Part shown: piece by piece, positions 1-6,264 of the stretch
Layout of the letters: each line of letters opens with the position of its first letter
Numbering within the stretch: the stretch's first letter is position 1
DNA from: an uncultured Eubacteriales bacterium
GTDB lineage: Bacteria > Bacillota > Clostridia > Christensenellales > QALW01
Length of the DNA stretch: 20,102 nucleotides
NCBI GenBank assembly: GCA_900547955.1
Contig: URIR01000036.1
Coordinates: 1-20,102, forward strand
Reading direction: 5' to 3'
The notes under the pieces: model-generated
Database searches by the model: none
Seen by the model: only the letters and a program-made list of their open reading frames with translations
Told to the model about the DNA's origin: nothing
Made by a program: the position numbers and the translations under genes

Positions 1-6
1 TATATC

Positions 7-28
7 GCCCGGACTGCGCCGGCTTTTT
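7..28 (+). terminator. Possible terminator of a gene left of the window
   Basis: A short GC-rich hairpin (GCC-C-GG pairing with CCGGC, one bulged C, six-base loop) is followed directly by five T residues. It looks like a rho-independent terminator of an upstream gene that lies outside the window. The stem is short and bulged, so this is tentative. Confidence 0.35.
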
Positions 29-107
29 ATATTAATTTTATAATTTAACGGTTAATTTTGTTTTTTAAAGCAAATAATAAACAAAAGATTGTTTAGGAGG
101 TCGGGCA

Positions 108-263
108 ATGAAACGCAGTCCAATCAAAGCTTTTACTGCGGCAGTATTTATTATATCTCTGCTTATGCTGGCCGTATGCATTTATAATGAGCAAAATCAT
201 AAAAACGCTGGCGGCTTTTATTGCTTTAAGGCTTCTATGGAAAGGATGATAGAAAATATATGA
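108..263 (+). CDS. 51-aa small membrane protein at head of the spoVA operon
   Basis: A 51-codon ORF starts with ATG eight bases after a perfect AGGAGG. The product begins with basic residues (MKRSPIKAF), followed by one hydrophobic segment at about residues 9-26, then a polar tail containing ERMIENI. This is the pattern of a single-pass or signal-anchored micro-protein. Its TGA overlaps the next ATG (ATGA at 260-263), so it appears translationally coupled to the following small ORF and through it to spoVAC. I do not recognise a family. The ribosome binding site, the coupling and the position suggest it is real and made in the forespore with the SpoVA proteins; that role is inference. No convincing sigma-G promoter was found upstream. 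Confidence 0.6.
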   Translation: MKRSPIKAFTAAVFIISLLMLAVCIYNEQNHKNAGGFYCFKASMERMIENI

Positions 264-394
264 ACAATCAAAACCGTGAACACAGCATAAATCAAAATGT
301 GTTTTTTTATGGTAATAATCCTGATGAAAAGGAGTCATATGTGAAAGGCTTTAATTTAAGAGAGGAGCGAAAGCAGGAAAATGAAAAAAAGTGA
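260..394 (+). CDS. 44-aa hydrophilic micro-protein coupled to spoVAC
   Basis: This 44-codon ORF starts in an ATGA overlap with the preceding 51-aa ORF and ends 14 bases inside spoVAC, in a different frame. The product is highly polar (Asn, Gln, Glu and Lys rich), starts MNNQNREHSINQ and ends REERKQENEKK, with no membrane segment or cysteine. The purine-rich end of this ORF (GAGGAG, GCAGGA) also supplies the ribosome binding site of spoVAC. It could be a true spore micro-protein or mainly a coupling leader that carries ribosomes to spoVAC. No family is recognised. The two overlaps in series make chance less likely, but coding status is unproven. Confidence 0.45.
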   Translation: MNNQNREHSINQNVFFYGNNPDEKESYVKGFNLREERKQENEKK

Positions 395-854
395 AATGTC
401 TCCAGACCAGCTTGCTTACAATCAATTTGTAGAGAAAATCTCCCCTAAATCTCATATGGGCAGAGATTGCTTCAGGGCCTTCTGGGTAGGCGGACTTATA
501 TGCGTTATAGGTCAGTTAATAGCTGAAGTATTAATGGCTGCGTCTAGTTTGGAACAGAGGGACGCGCTGGCGTATACTTCTATTATTTTGGTATTTTTAG
601 GGGCTACTCTTACGGGCATAGGCATCTACGATGTTATCGGCAAATATGCCGGCGCAGGCAGCGTAGTGCCTATAACTGGATTTTCAAACAGCGTGGTTGC
701 GCCCGCTATAGAATTTAAGCCTGAGGGGCTTGTTATGGGTATAGGGGGCAAGCTTTTTACTGTTGCGGGTCCAGTACTGGTCTACGGTATTTCGTCTTCT
801 ATAATTGTAGGCATTATTTACTGGATTGCCGGTTTAATTACAGGAGGACAATGA
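381..854 (+). CDS. spoVAC: Stage V sporulation protein AC (SpoVAC)
   Basis: A 157-aa integral membrane protein. SpoVAC forms a mechanosensitive channel in the inner spore membrane and, with the other SpoVA proteins, takes up dipicolinic acid (Ca-DPA) during spore formation and releases it at germination. The sequence shows several hydrophobic segments (about residues 34-55, 63-84, 105-120 and 127-152). It also has the family features: an N-terminal SPDQLAYNQFVEKISPKS stretch and a Gly-rich GKYAGAGSVVPITGFSNS segment. Length and order (AC, AD, AE) match the clostridial operon, which lacks spoVAA, AB and AF. Its TGA lies inside the ATGATG that starts spoVAD, so the two are coupled. Confidence 0.96.
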   Translation: MKKSEMSPDQLAYNQFVEKISPKSHMGRDCFRAFWVGGLICVIGQLIAEVLMAASSLEQRDALAYTSIILVFLGATLTGIGIYDVIGKYAGAGSVVPITGFSNSVVAPAIEFKPEGLVMGIGGKLFTVAGPVLVYGISSSIIVGIIYWIAGLITGGQ

Positions 855-1867
855 TGGGTACAAAATTAGGTAAGCAAACCTTTGCTTTTGATAAGCCCAT
901 ATATTATGCAGGGGCTTATTCGGTTGTAGGCAAAAAAGAGGGAGAAGGTCCGCTGGGTAAGGGCTTTGATATTATTATGCCCGATTGCAAATGGGGTGAA
1001 AAATCCTTTGAAAAGGCCGAGCGCAAGATGTTTAAAACGGCCATGGAGGGGTGCGTCGGTTCGGCGGGTATTGATATGAACCAAGTGGACATGGTCATAG
1101 GCGGCGACCTTTTAAATCAGATTATCAGCGCATCCTTTGCGGTAAAGGATTTTGACGGCTCCTATGTAGGGGTGTACGGGGCGTGCTCAACTATGGCGGA
1201 AAGTCTGTTAGTAGGGGGCTGCATGATAGACGGAGGTTTTGCTCAAAAAACCGTATGTGTTACCAGCTCGCATTTTTGTTCGGCTGAACGGCAATATCGG
1301 TTCCCTTTGGAAATGGGAACGCAAAGAACTCCTACTGCTCAATGGACGGTAACCGGAGCGGGCGGCGCGCTTTTAAGCGCTGACGGCCATGGGCCGGTTT
1401 TGGAAAGCGGTACTTTTGGTACGGTAATAGACATGGGCGTAAGCGACGTAAATAACATGGGCGCGGCTATGGCTCCGGCTGCCGCCAGCACTATATGCGC
1501 TCATTTTGAAGGGACGGGTACAACTCCGCAGGATTATGATTTGATACTTACCGGTGATTTGGGCATACTAGGCAAGAGGATTACTACAGAATTGGTAAGA
1601 CGGTCAGGCTATGAGCTGGAGGGTAAGATAGAAGACTGCGGCTGCTTGATTTTTGACGAATCGCAGGATGTGCATATGGGAGGAAGCGGCTGCGGCTGCT
1701 CGGCGTCCGTGCTTAACAGCGAAATCTATAAAAAGCTTAGAGACGGGACCTATAAAAAAATATTGTTTATCGCTACAGGTGCGCTGCTGAGTCTTACAAG
1801 CAGCATGCAGGGGGAAAGCGTGCCCTCAATTGCGCATGCGGTGTGTATAAGAGGTGAAAAAGTATGA
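851..1867 (+). CDS. spoVAD: Stage V sporulation protein AD (SpoVAD), DPA-binding thiolase-fold protein
   Basis: A 338-aa soluble protein of the thiolase/ketosynthase fold. SpoVAD sits on the outer face of the inner spore membrane and binds dipicolinic acid for transfer through the SpoVA channel. The diagnostic VYGACSTMAESL segment (Cys at about residue 112), the SSHFCSAERQ.RFPLE block and PTAQWTVTGAGG are all present. Length is normal for the family. Translation starts at ATG 851 (a second ATG follows at 854) after AGGAGG at 842-847, and the start overlaps the spoVAC stop. The TGA overlaps the spoVAE start in an ATGA. No damage is seen. Confidence 0.97.
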   Translation: MMGTKLGKQTFAFDKPIYYAGAYSVVGKKEGEGPLGKGFDIIMPDCKWGEKSFEKAERKMFKTAMEGCVGSAGIDMNQVDMVIGGDLLNQIISASFAVKDFDGSYVGVYGACSTMAESLLVGGCMIDGGFAQKTVCVTSSHFCSAERQYRFPLEMGTQRTPTAQWTVTGAGGALLSADGHGPVLESGTFGTVIDMGVSDVNNMGAAMAPAAASTICAHFEGTGTTPQDYDLILTGDLGILGKRITTELVRRSGYELEGKIEDCGCLIFDESQDVHMGGSGCGCSASVLNSEIYKKLRDGTYKKILFIATGALLSLTSSMQGESVPSIAHAVCIRGEKV

Positions 1868-2226
1868 TTTGGGATTTAGTTAAAGCGTTTTTAGTGGGCG
1901 GAGTTATATGTCTTGTCTGCCAAATTATAATAGACCGTACAAAGCTGACTTCCGCAAGAATTTTAGTGGGCTTGGTAACGCTGGGCGTGATTCTTAGCGC
2001 AATAGGGATATATAAGCCTTTTGCGCAATGGGCGGGCGCCGGGGCTACAGTACCTCTTTTGGGCTTTGGGCATTCTCTGGCCCAGGGAGCTATAGAAGCA
2101 GTAAGAGAAAAAGGATTGTTGGGCGCTTTTACCGGCGGAATTATTAGTACGGCTGGAGGTATAGCCGCCGCGGTATTTTTCGGCTATTTAAACGCGCTGA
2201 TATTCAATGCCCGTGAGAAAAAATAA
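1864..2226 (+). CDS. spoVAE: Stage V sporulation protein AE (SpoVAEb type)
   Basis: A 120-aa membrane protein with about four hydrophobic segments. It belongs to the SpoVAE/SpoVAEb family, which is distantly related to SpoVAC: both share the motif GAG.TVP..GF.(N/H)S, here at about residues 58-70. It completes the SpoVA channel for Ca-DPA movement in spores. The start codon is in an ATGA overlap with spoVAD, and an in-frame GAGG lies just upstream. It is the last gene of the operon, and a hairpin terminator follows about 60 bases after the stop. Confidence 0.95.
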   Translation: MIWDLVKAFLVGGVICLVCQIIIDRTKLTSARILVGLVTLGVILSAIGIYKPFAQWAGAGATVPLLGFGHSLAQGAIEAVREKGLLGAFTGGIISTAGGIAAAVFFGYLNALIFNAREKK

Positions 2227-2288
2227 TACTTGTATTTAACTTGGAAACAGCCTTTGTAAAGGGTGGATGATTTAGTTTTAAAAATTTT

Positions 2289-2323
2289 GGAGCGGCAAAA
2301 ATATTCCGCTCCTTATTTTTTAT
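2289..2323 (+). terminator. Terminator of the spoVA operon
   Basis: A perfect 7-bp stem (GGAGCGG / CCGCTCC) with a 10-base A/T loop is followed by TTATTTTTTATTT. It lies 62 bases past the spoVAE stop, as expected for a rho-independent terminator ending the operon. Confidence 0.85.
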
Positions 2324-2437
2324 TTAGCCGGCGGACTGTATTAAAGAATTAATTCAGCAGAATATTTAACGGCCGTTTAAGCCCCTGGACAACCTATAAT
2401 TTTTTTAAATATTATTTTAACTTTTTTAATTTAACTA

Positions 2438-2465
2438 TTGATTTTTGAAAAAATGGTGATATAAT
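2438..2465 (+). promoter_or_regulatory. Sigma-A-like promoter of the secreted lectin gene
   Basis: TTGATT at 2438-2443 and TATAAT at 2460-2465 are separated by 16 bases, with a TGN extended -10 (TGA directly before TATAAT). The surrounding 100 bases are very AT rich. The gene starts 53 bases downstream. This is a vegetative-type promoter, which argues that the gene is not sporulation specific. Confidence 0.65.
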
Positions 2466-2518
2466 TAATTAAAACACGGGTTTTTTAAGTTTACATTTTT
2501 TATTTGGGGGGGATTGAT

Positions 2519-3895
2519 ATGGTGAGCATAAAGCGTTCAGTTATTATTGAGCTGTTAATTCTAGCATTAATTGCCGTTCTTTTGAATCCGCTAAATTCCA
2601 ATGCCGATAATATGTTAAACGTGACGGAACAGGCTGGTTCCAGATTAAGCATGCTTACAGCCGATTATATGCCTGATGAATTAAAGGAATGGATTGCCGG
2701 AGAAGAGAACACTCAGATAGCTATTGATTATGAGGACGCCGAAGAACTGAATAATTTAACGGTAATAAACGAAGACGGAACTAAAACCACACGTATATTT
2801 AATCGGCCGGTTAAATATATTGAAGACAATAAAATAAAATTTATAGATAATTCTTTGAAAAAATCATATAAAGCAAAGAGCCTTTTTACTACATATGAAT
2901 ATGAAAATTTTCAAAGCGATGTAAAGCTTTACTTGCCTTCAAAGATAAAAGACGGACTTTTAATGCAGTCTGAGGATATGTCCCTTAGGCTCGCGCCGGT
3001 TAATCCGAGCCAAGCAAGGGTTAGGCTTAAAGAATTCATTTTTGCAGGAGAAGCTCAGTCTGTAGCGGAATATCCTGATGCTTTTGGCGAGGGCGCGCAT
3101 CTTCAGTATGCTGCAATTAACGGTGGATTGAAGGAAAATATATTGCTTGAGGGATATACAAGCAATGTTTTTGAATTTAAATTAAGTATTCCTGGTCATT
3201 ATGCTGTTTTGTCCGACCGCGGCGTAAAGGTAAATATATATTCATATGCTGAGCCTGACGGGGGGGCTAAGTATGTGATAAGCCAGCCGTACGCTCTGGA
3301 TTCATATCAGGGGGAGCCTGACGGGAAAGCTCATGTGGGCTTTGACAACAGATATGAATTGGTTCAGACTGCTGATTCGGAATATATACTGCGGCTCATA
3401 ATAGACCAGGAGTTTTTAACGAGCGAAGATACGGTCTATCCGGTACTAGTTGATCCTACGGTAGCTTATGCTTCGAGCGGCGGCATTGAAGATACATACG
3501 TCTGCGAGGCTAACGGCATAAAATATAATAACGACAGCCTTTTGCGCCTGGGAGCAGATTCAAATCCCTTATATGGCCGAATGTCCATATATGCAAAAAA
3601 TACTTTTATGTGGTATTTCAGATATATTCGGCCGGAGAATATAATTTCGGTCAAGTATAATACGCAGAGAGTGGGGGCTGCGACGGCTTCAGGGATAAGC
3701 GCCTCTGTTTATGACTGTACTGCTATGCATGCCGTTAATCAGGTAACCTACAACCAGCTTGAAAACAGCACGGGCGTGTTCCAAAGCAGCGCCGTATTGG
3801 ATATTGCGCATACGCTCTGTGAGTTTAACGTAACCTCCCTGACTAAACAATGGCTTAAAAACTCGTTGAACGAGGGAGGAAAATCATACAGATAG
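2519..3895 (+). CDS. Secreted DNRLRE-domain protein, N-terminal part, cut off by an inserted element
   Basis: 458 aa. The start is ATG 2519 after the GGGGGGGA ribosome binding site; an earlier in-frame TTG at 2504 lies upstream of that site and is unlikely. Residues 1-32 form a signal peptide (basic start, hydrophobic core, then NSNADN). The middle part resembles the region before DNRLRE domains in wall-associated and YD-repeat proteins: KYIEDNKIKFIDNSL, then YPVLVDPTVAY. A DNRLRE domain follows (IEDTYVCEANG.KYNNDSLLRLG, then FNVTSLTKQWL). It stops abruptly at GGKSYR followed by TAG. The sequence expected next in this domain (YGFIIKAAPG) resumes at 4171 in the same frame, past an inserted element. 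So this is the 5' half of a gene that would encode about 889 aa. The product is probably exported but truncated. Confidence 0.85.
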   Translation: MVSIKRSVIIELLILALIAVLLNPLNSNADNMLNVTEQAGSRLSMLTADYMPDELKEWIAGEENTQIAIDYEDAEELNNLTVINEDGTKTTRIFNRPVKYIEDNKIKFIDNSLKKSYKAKSLFTTYEYENFQSDVKLYLPSKIKDGLLMQSEDMSLRLAPVNPSQARVRLKEFIFAGEAQSVAEYPDAFGEGAHLQYAAINGGLKENILLEGYTSNVFEFKLSIPGHYAVLSDRGVKVNIYSYAEPDGGAKYVISQPYALDSYQGEPDGKAHVGFDNRYELVQTADSEYILRLIIDQEFLTSEDTVYPVLVDPTVAYASSGGIEDTYVCEANGIKYNNDSLLRLGADSNPLYGRMSIYAKNTFMWYFRYIRPENIISVKYNTQRVGAATASGISASVYDCTAMHAVNQVTYNQLENSTGVFQSSAVLDIAHTLCEFNVTSLTKQWLKNSLNEGGKSYR

Positions 3896-3898
3896 ACA

Positions 3899-5464
3899 AT
3901 GCAATCAAAGTACAATGCGTTTTTGCATAAATGCCCGCCGCGTCCGCTTTGTTGCGCGGTCTCGAAATACGCCCGGTATGTCTTCGCCCGCGCGCCGCGC
4001 GGCCATCAACGGGCATTTATGCAAAAATCTCCGACCGCAGAGGAAGTGAATTTTCTGGTTTTGCAAGGCGGCAGGACGCAGAAATACCGGGCGTATTTCA
4101 AGGACGACAACACAGCAAAACCGAACAATTCACCCCTCTGCGGCGCATCGCACTCTGATTGTATTGTCTATGGCTTTATAATTAAAGCTGCTCCGGGCAC
4201 AAACGGATATATGTGCCTGCGCGCGGCGGACGATCCTGCCGGGAGCTATCCTTGTTTTGAAATAACCTATAATGAAGATACCTCTGTCAACAACGGAACA
4301 TATTATATAAGGAACAGGCAAAGCGGACAGTATCTGGACGTATATGGTTCAAGCCAGGCTTCGGGCGCTAACGTTCTGCAGTATCCTTTCCATGGCGGCG
4401 CAAATCAGCAATGGCAGATAATCCATCAAAATAACGGCCTTTATATGATACGCCCGCAGCATGCTCCCAATATGTATCTTCAGGTAAAAGGCGGGGCGAA
4501 TGTTGATAACAGCAATGTGATTCAAGGCTCATATAACCCAAATTACCCGTATCAATATTGGTGGCGCATTATAAAAAACGCCAACGGAACCTACCGCTTA
4601 ATTCCATATGTTTCCACCATTCTTGCGCTGGACAATAACGGCTCCGGCGCCAACAGCGCAAATATCCTTATAGGGGATTATTACGGCTATGCCTATCAGC
4701 AGTGGGAGCTTGTACCTACTGAATACCAATATGGTAATTATTTATATTCAAGTATTATTTCATCTCCGTCAGTTCCTGAAGAAAAAATAACGGCTCTTCA
4801 AAATATTGAGAATGAGTATGATGTTTGGCCTGCGGGGAATCTTTCTATATATAAAGATTTATCTGACACAGAAAGGATGAATACGATTAATAGTCTTGTA
4901 GATAAAGCAAATTTAATTTTTGCGGCTGGTCCTATCATGCCAGATGCTACGGATTTGTTAGCTCATTTTTTGGATAATACAGGTACAGCAGTAACGGTAA
5001 ATTTTGATAGGATTATTTATCAATCGAGTGCAGCTTCAGAAGGCAGATTAAACGATATGACAAGAGCAATGTATGTTGTAGAGCGGATGGGAGAAAAGTT
5101 GCCGGTGGGCTGTAACTTTACTGTTTGCAGCGTAAACGACGCTTCTCATAATATAACTTCGGGCAACTGGCATTATGCAATAGGTCATTATTCTACTAAG
5201 GTGCAATTTGATGTTACAAAAACTGCTGTTAATAGTTATAGCGCAGAGGTAAATTATTATTTCTATGATGTCTATGATTGGGATAGAGAGGATGATATTA
5301 AGATTGCTGGCATAATATCGCCTCAAGAATTATGGGAAATACAATATGCCGGTGAGGGCAAGGGATATTATGTATTCGGAGTAGATTATTTATCTATGGA
5401 ATGGAGTGTAGGAGACGGTTGGTATGACGCTGAGATAAATGACCCCAAAGATTTATCTTGGTAA
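3899..5464 (+). CDS. Downstream part of the interrupted DNRLRE/ricin-lectin protein
   Basis: The frame is open for 521 codons from ATG 3899, only three bases after the TAG that ends the upstream part and in the same frame. Codons 1-90 are translated mobile element. The DNRLRE domain resumes at about residue 91 (YGFIIKAAPG, ending FEITYNEDTS). A ricin-B lectin domain spans about 128-275, with three repeats marked by QQWQI, QYWWRI and QQWEL. Residues 280-521 form an unrecognised, aromatic-rich C-terminal domain (HYAIGHYSTKVQF, then YYFYDVYDWDREDDIKIAG). Reinitiation at ATG 3899 is possible, but there is no well-placed ribosome binding site and no signal peptide, so a product would stay in the cytoplasm. 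Most likely this is the 3' half of a gene broken recently, since no other frame damage is seen. Confidence 0.8.
   Translation: MQSKYNAFLHKCPPRPLCCAVSKYARYVFARAPRGHQRAFMQKSPTAEEVNFLVLQGGRTQKYRAYFKDDNTAKPNNSPLCGASHSDCIVYGFIIKAAPGTNGYMCLRAADDPAGSYPCFEITYNEDTSVNNGTYYIRNRQSGQYLDVYGSSQASGANVLQYPFHGGANQQWQIIHQNNGLYMIRPQHAPNMYLQVKGGANVDNSNVIQGSYNPNYPYQYWWRIIKNANGTYRLIPYVSTILALDNNGSGANSANILIGDYYGYAYQQWELVPTEYQYGNYLYSSIISSPSVPEEKITALQNIENEYDVWPAGNLSIYKDLSDTERMNTINSLVDKANLIFAAGPIMPDATDLLAHFLDNTGTAVTVNFDRIIYQSSAASEGRLNDMTRAMYVVERMGEKLPVGCNFTVCSVNDASHNITSGNWHYAIGHYSTKVQFDVTKTAVNSYSAEVNYYFYDVYDWDREDDIKIAGIISPQELWEIQYAGEGKGYYVFGVDYLSMEWSVGDGWYDAEINDPKDLSW
3920..4027. repeat. Internal inverted repeat A (18 bp, perfect)
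   Basis: The arm tttttgcataaatgcccg at 3920-3937 is repeated exactly as its reverse complement at 4010-4027, separated by 72 bases. Repeat A starts directly after the left terminal repeat. Its loop contains the left arm of repeat B. Confidence 0.95.
3964..4099. repeat. Internal inverted repeat B (16 bp, perfect), interleaved with A and C
   Basis: The arm gaaatacgcccggtat at 3964-3979 recurs as its exact reverse complement at 4084-4099. The left arm lies in the loop of repeat A and the right arm in the loop of repeat C. It therefore cannot form together with A and C as simple nested hairpins. Confidence 0.93.
4035..4143. repeat. Internal inverted repeat C (about 30 bp, imperfect)
   Basis: Positions 4035-4064 (starting ccgcagagg, ending ggttttgc) pair with 4115-4143 (gcaaaacc ... 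cctctgcgg) with a few mismatches and one gap. The loop holds the right arm of repeat B. The right arm runs up to the right terminal repeat of the element. Confidence 0.85.
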
Positions 5465-5479
5465 TAAGGAGGGAATGTT

Positions 5480-6082
5480 ATGTCCATAAGTACAGACAGA
5501 GTGATAAAGTGGGTAGGAATAGCTGCTCTCGTAGTATTTATAATATACATTTCCCTTCTTGTTTTCGGTTTTTTGGCATGGAAGGGGCTGCGTGACGATA
5601 AATATTATGAGCAGATAGATTTTACTGCCGAGGAGGTAGGTATAATTTCAGACGTATTGGGCGTACAGGATGATATAATAATCCCCAGGAGTTTATTAAC
5701 AAGTTATGAGGAAGATTATCATCCGGTGGAATTGCTTTTTTCAGTTGAAGAGGGAAAAGGGGAGGAATTTGAGACGTATATTGATACTTATTACGAATGC
5801 ATAAAGGCCAGCGAATATGCAGAGGGGATATATTATCAGGGGCAGGAATACAGGAAAAAATATATATATAATTTGGTAAGCTATTGGGGAGAAGAGCCGG
5901 AAGAACCGTCAATAGGGATGGAGGCGTATGAATCCGTCCAGGGGGAGACGCTTTATTTATGGTGGGATAAAGATTGCGATGACGAGCTTCTTTTAAGCAT
6001 GCCGAAGGGAGGGGGAGACTTAGCAAAAATTACAAAGGAGCAGTCCCAGGGGAATGAATATCCTCTTCAGGAGTATAAATAA
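5480..6082 (+). CDS. Single-pass membrane protein of unknown function
   Basis: 200 aa, starting at ATG 5480 seven bases after AAGGAGGG and only 15 bases behind the lectin gene, so co-transcribed with it. One transmembrane segment lies at about residues 11-36 (WVGIAALVVFIIYISLLVFG), followed by a long acidic soluble domain rich in Glu, Asp, Tyr and Trp (for example YLWWDKDCDDELLLSM). The arrangement suggests a membrane anchor with the acidic domain outside. No family is recognised. The tight link to a gene with a toxin-like C-terminal domain leaves room for a partner or immunity role, but nothing in the sequence proves that. Confidence 0.8.
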   Translation: MSISTDRVIKWVGIAALVVFIIYISLLVFGFLAWKGLRDDKYYEQIDFTAEEVGIISDVLGVQDDIIIPRSLLTSYEEDYHPVELLFSVEEGKGEEFETYIDTYYECIKASEYAEGIYYQGQEYRKKYIYNLVSYWGEEPEEPSIGMEAYESVQGETLYLWWDKDCDDELLLSMPKGGGDLAKITKEQSQGNEYPLQEYK

Positions 6083-6083
6083 T

Positions 6084-6165
6084 AGCGTTATCCGACGGGG
6101 ACTAACGCTGTACTAAGCCGGGCATAAGGGAGAGAAGGATTTATGCCTGGCTCTATTTGTTGTTG
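6084..6165 (+). terminator. Tandem hairpins ending the lectin/membrane protein operon
   Basis: Two hairpins follow the stop codon. The first pairs AGCGTTA (6084-6090) with TAACGCT (6103-6109). The second pairs AGCCGGGCATAA (6116-6127) with TTATGCCTGGCT (6141-6152), with one G-T pair, and is followed by the weak T-rich stretch CTATTTGTTGTTGG. The second is the likely terminator. Confidence 0.6.
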
Positions 6166-6180
6166 GCGGGTAAATATTCA

Positions 6181-6209
6181 TTGTTAAGCCGGAGGTTTTC
6201 TGTTATAAT
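6181..6209 (+). promoter_or_regulatory. Sigma-A-like promoter of rhaB-mrnC-rlmB
   Basis: TTGTTA (6181-6186) and TATAAT (6204-6209) are 17 bases apart, with a TG extended -10 at 6201-6202. rhaB starts 55 bases downstream. It probably drives rhaB together with the overlapping mrnC and rlmB. No obvious catabolite or rhamnose operator was identified. Confidence 0.7.
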
Positions 6210-6264
6210 AAAGTAAAATAGGGGCTTAGTTTGCTCCATAATTATATGGAACGGAGGAAAAATT

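Larger units (their letters stand above)
3893..4170. mobile_element. MITE-like element with TA target duplication, inserted in the DNRLRE gene
   Basis: The ends are inverted repeats: positions 3895-3919 match the reverse complement of 4144-4168 at 21 of 25 bases, and all four differences are transitions (GACAATGCAATCA versus GACAATACAATCA at the tips). Both ends abut a TA (3893-3894 and 4169-4170), the target duplication typical of IS630/Tc1-mariner type transposition. Removing 276 bases (274-bp element plus one TA) rejoins AGA-TAT-GGC in frame and rebuilds a normal DNRLRE segment (GGKSYR-YGFIIKA). The element encodes no transposase, so it would be non-autonomous. It is more GC rich than the host gene, especially at 3935-4010. 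It carries three internal, interleaved inverted repeats, listed separately. Confidence 0.85.

Noticed and set aside
1..107. Sigma-G promoter ahead of the spoVA operon
   Set aside because: AATAATA at 73-79 resembles a -10, but no acceptable -35 lies 17-18 bases upstream.
3931..4158. 75-aa ORF in a second frame of the mobile element
   Set aside because: It spans the inverted repeats, lacks a ribosome binding site and shows no domain; likely a by-product of the repeat's composition.
3893..4170. Group II intron, intein or CRISPR-like explanation for the insert
   Set aside because: No reverse transcriptase, domain V, splicing motifs or spaced direct repeats; the inverted ends and TA duplication fit a transposon derivative.
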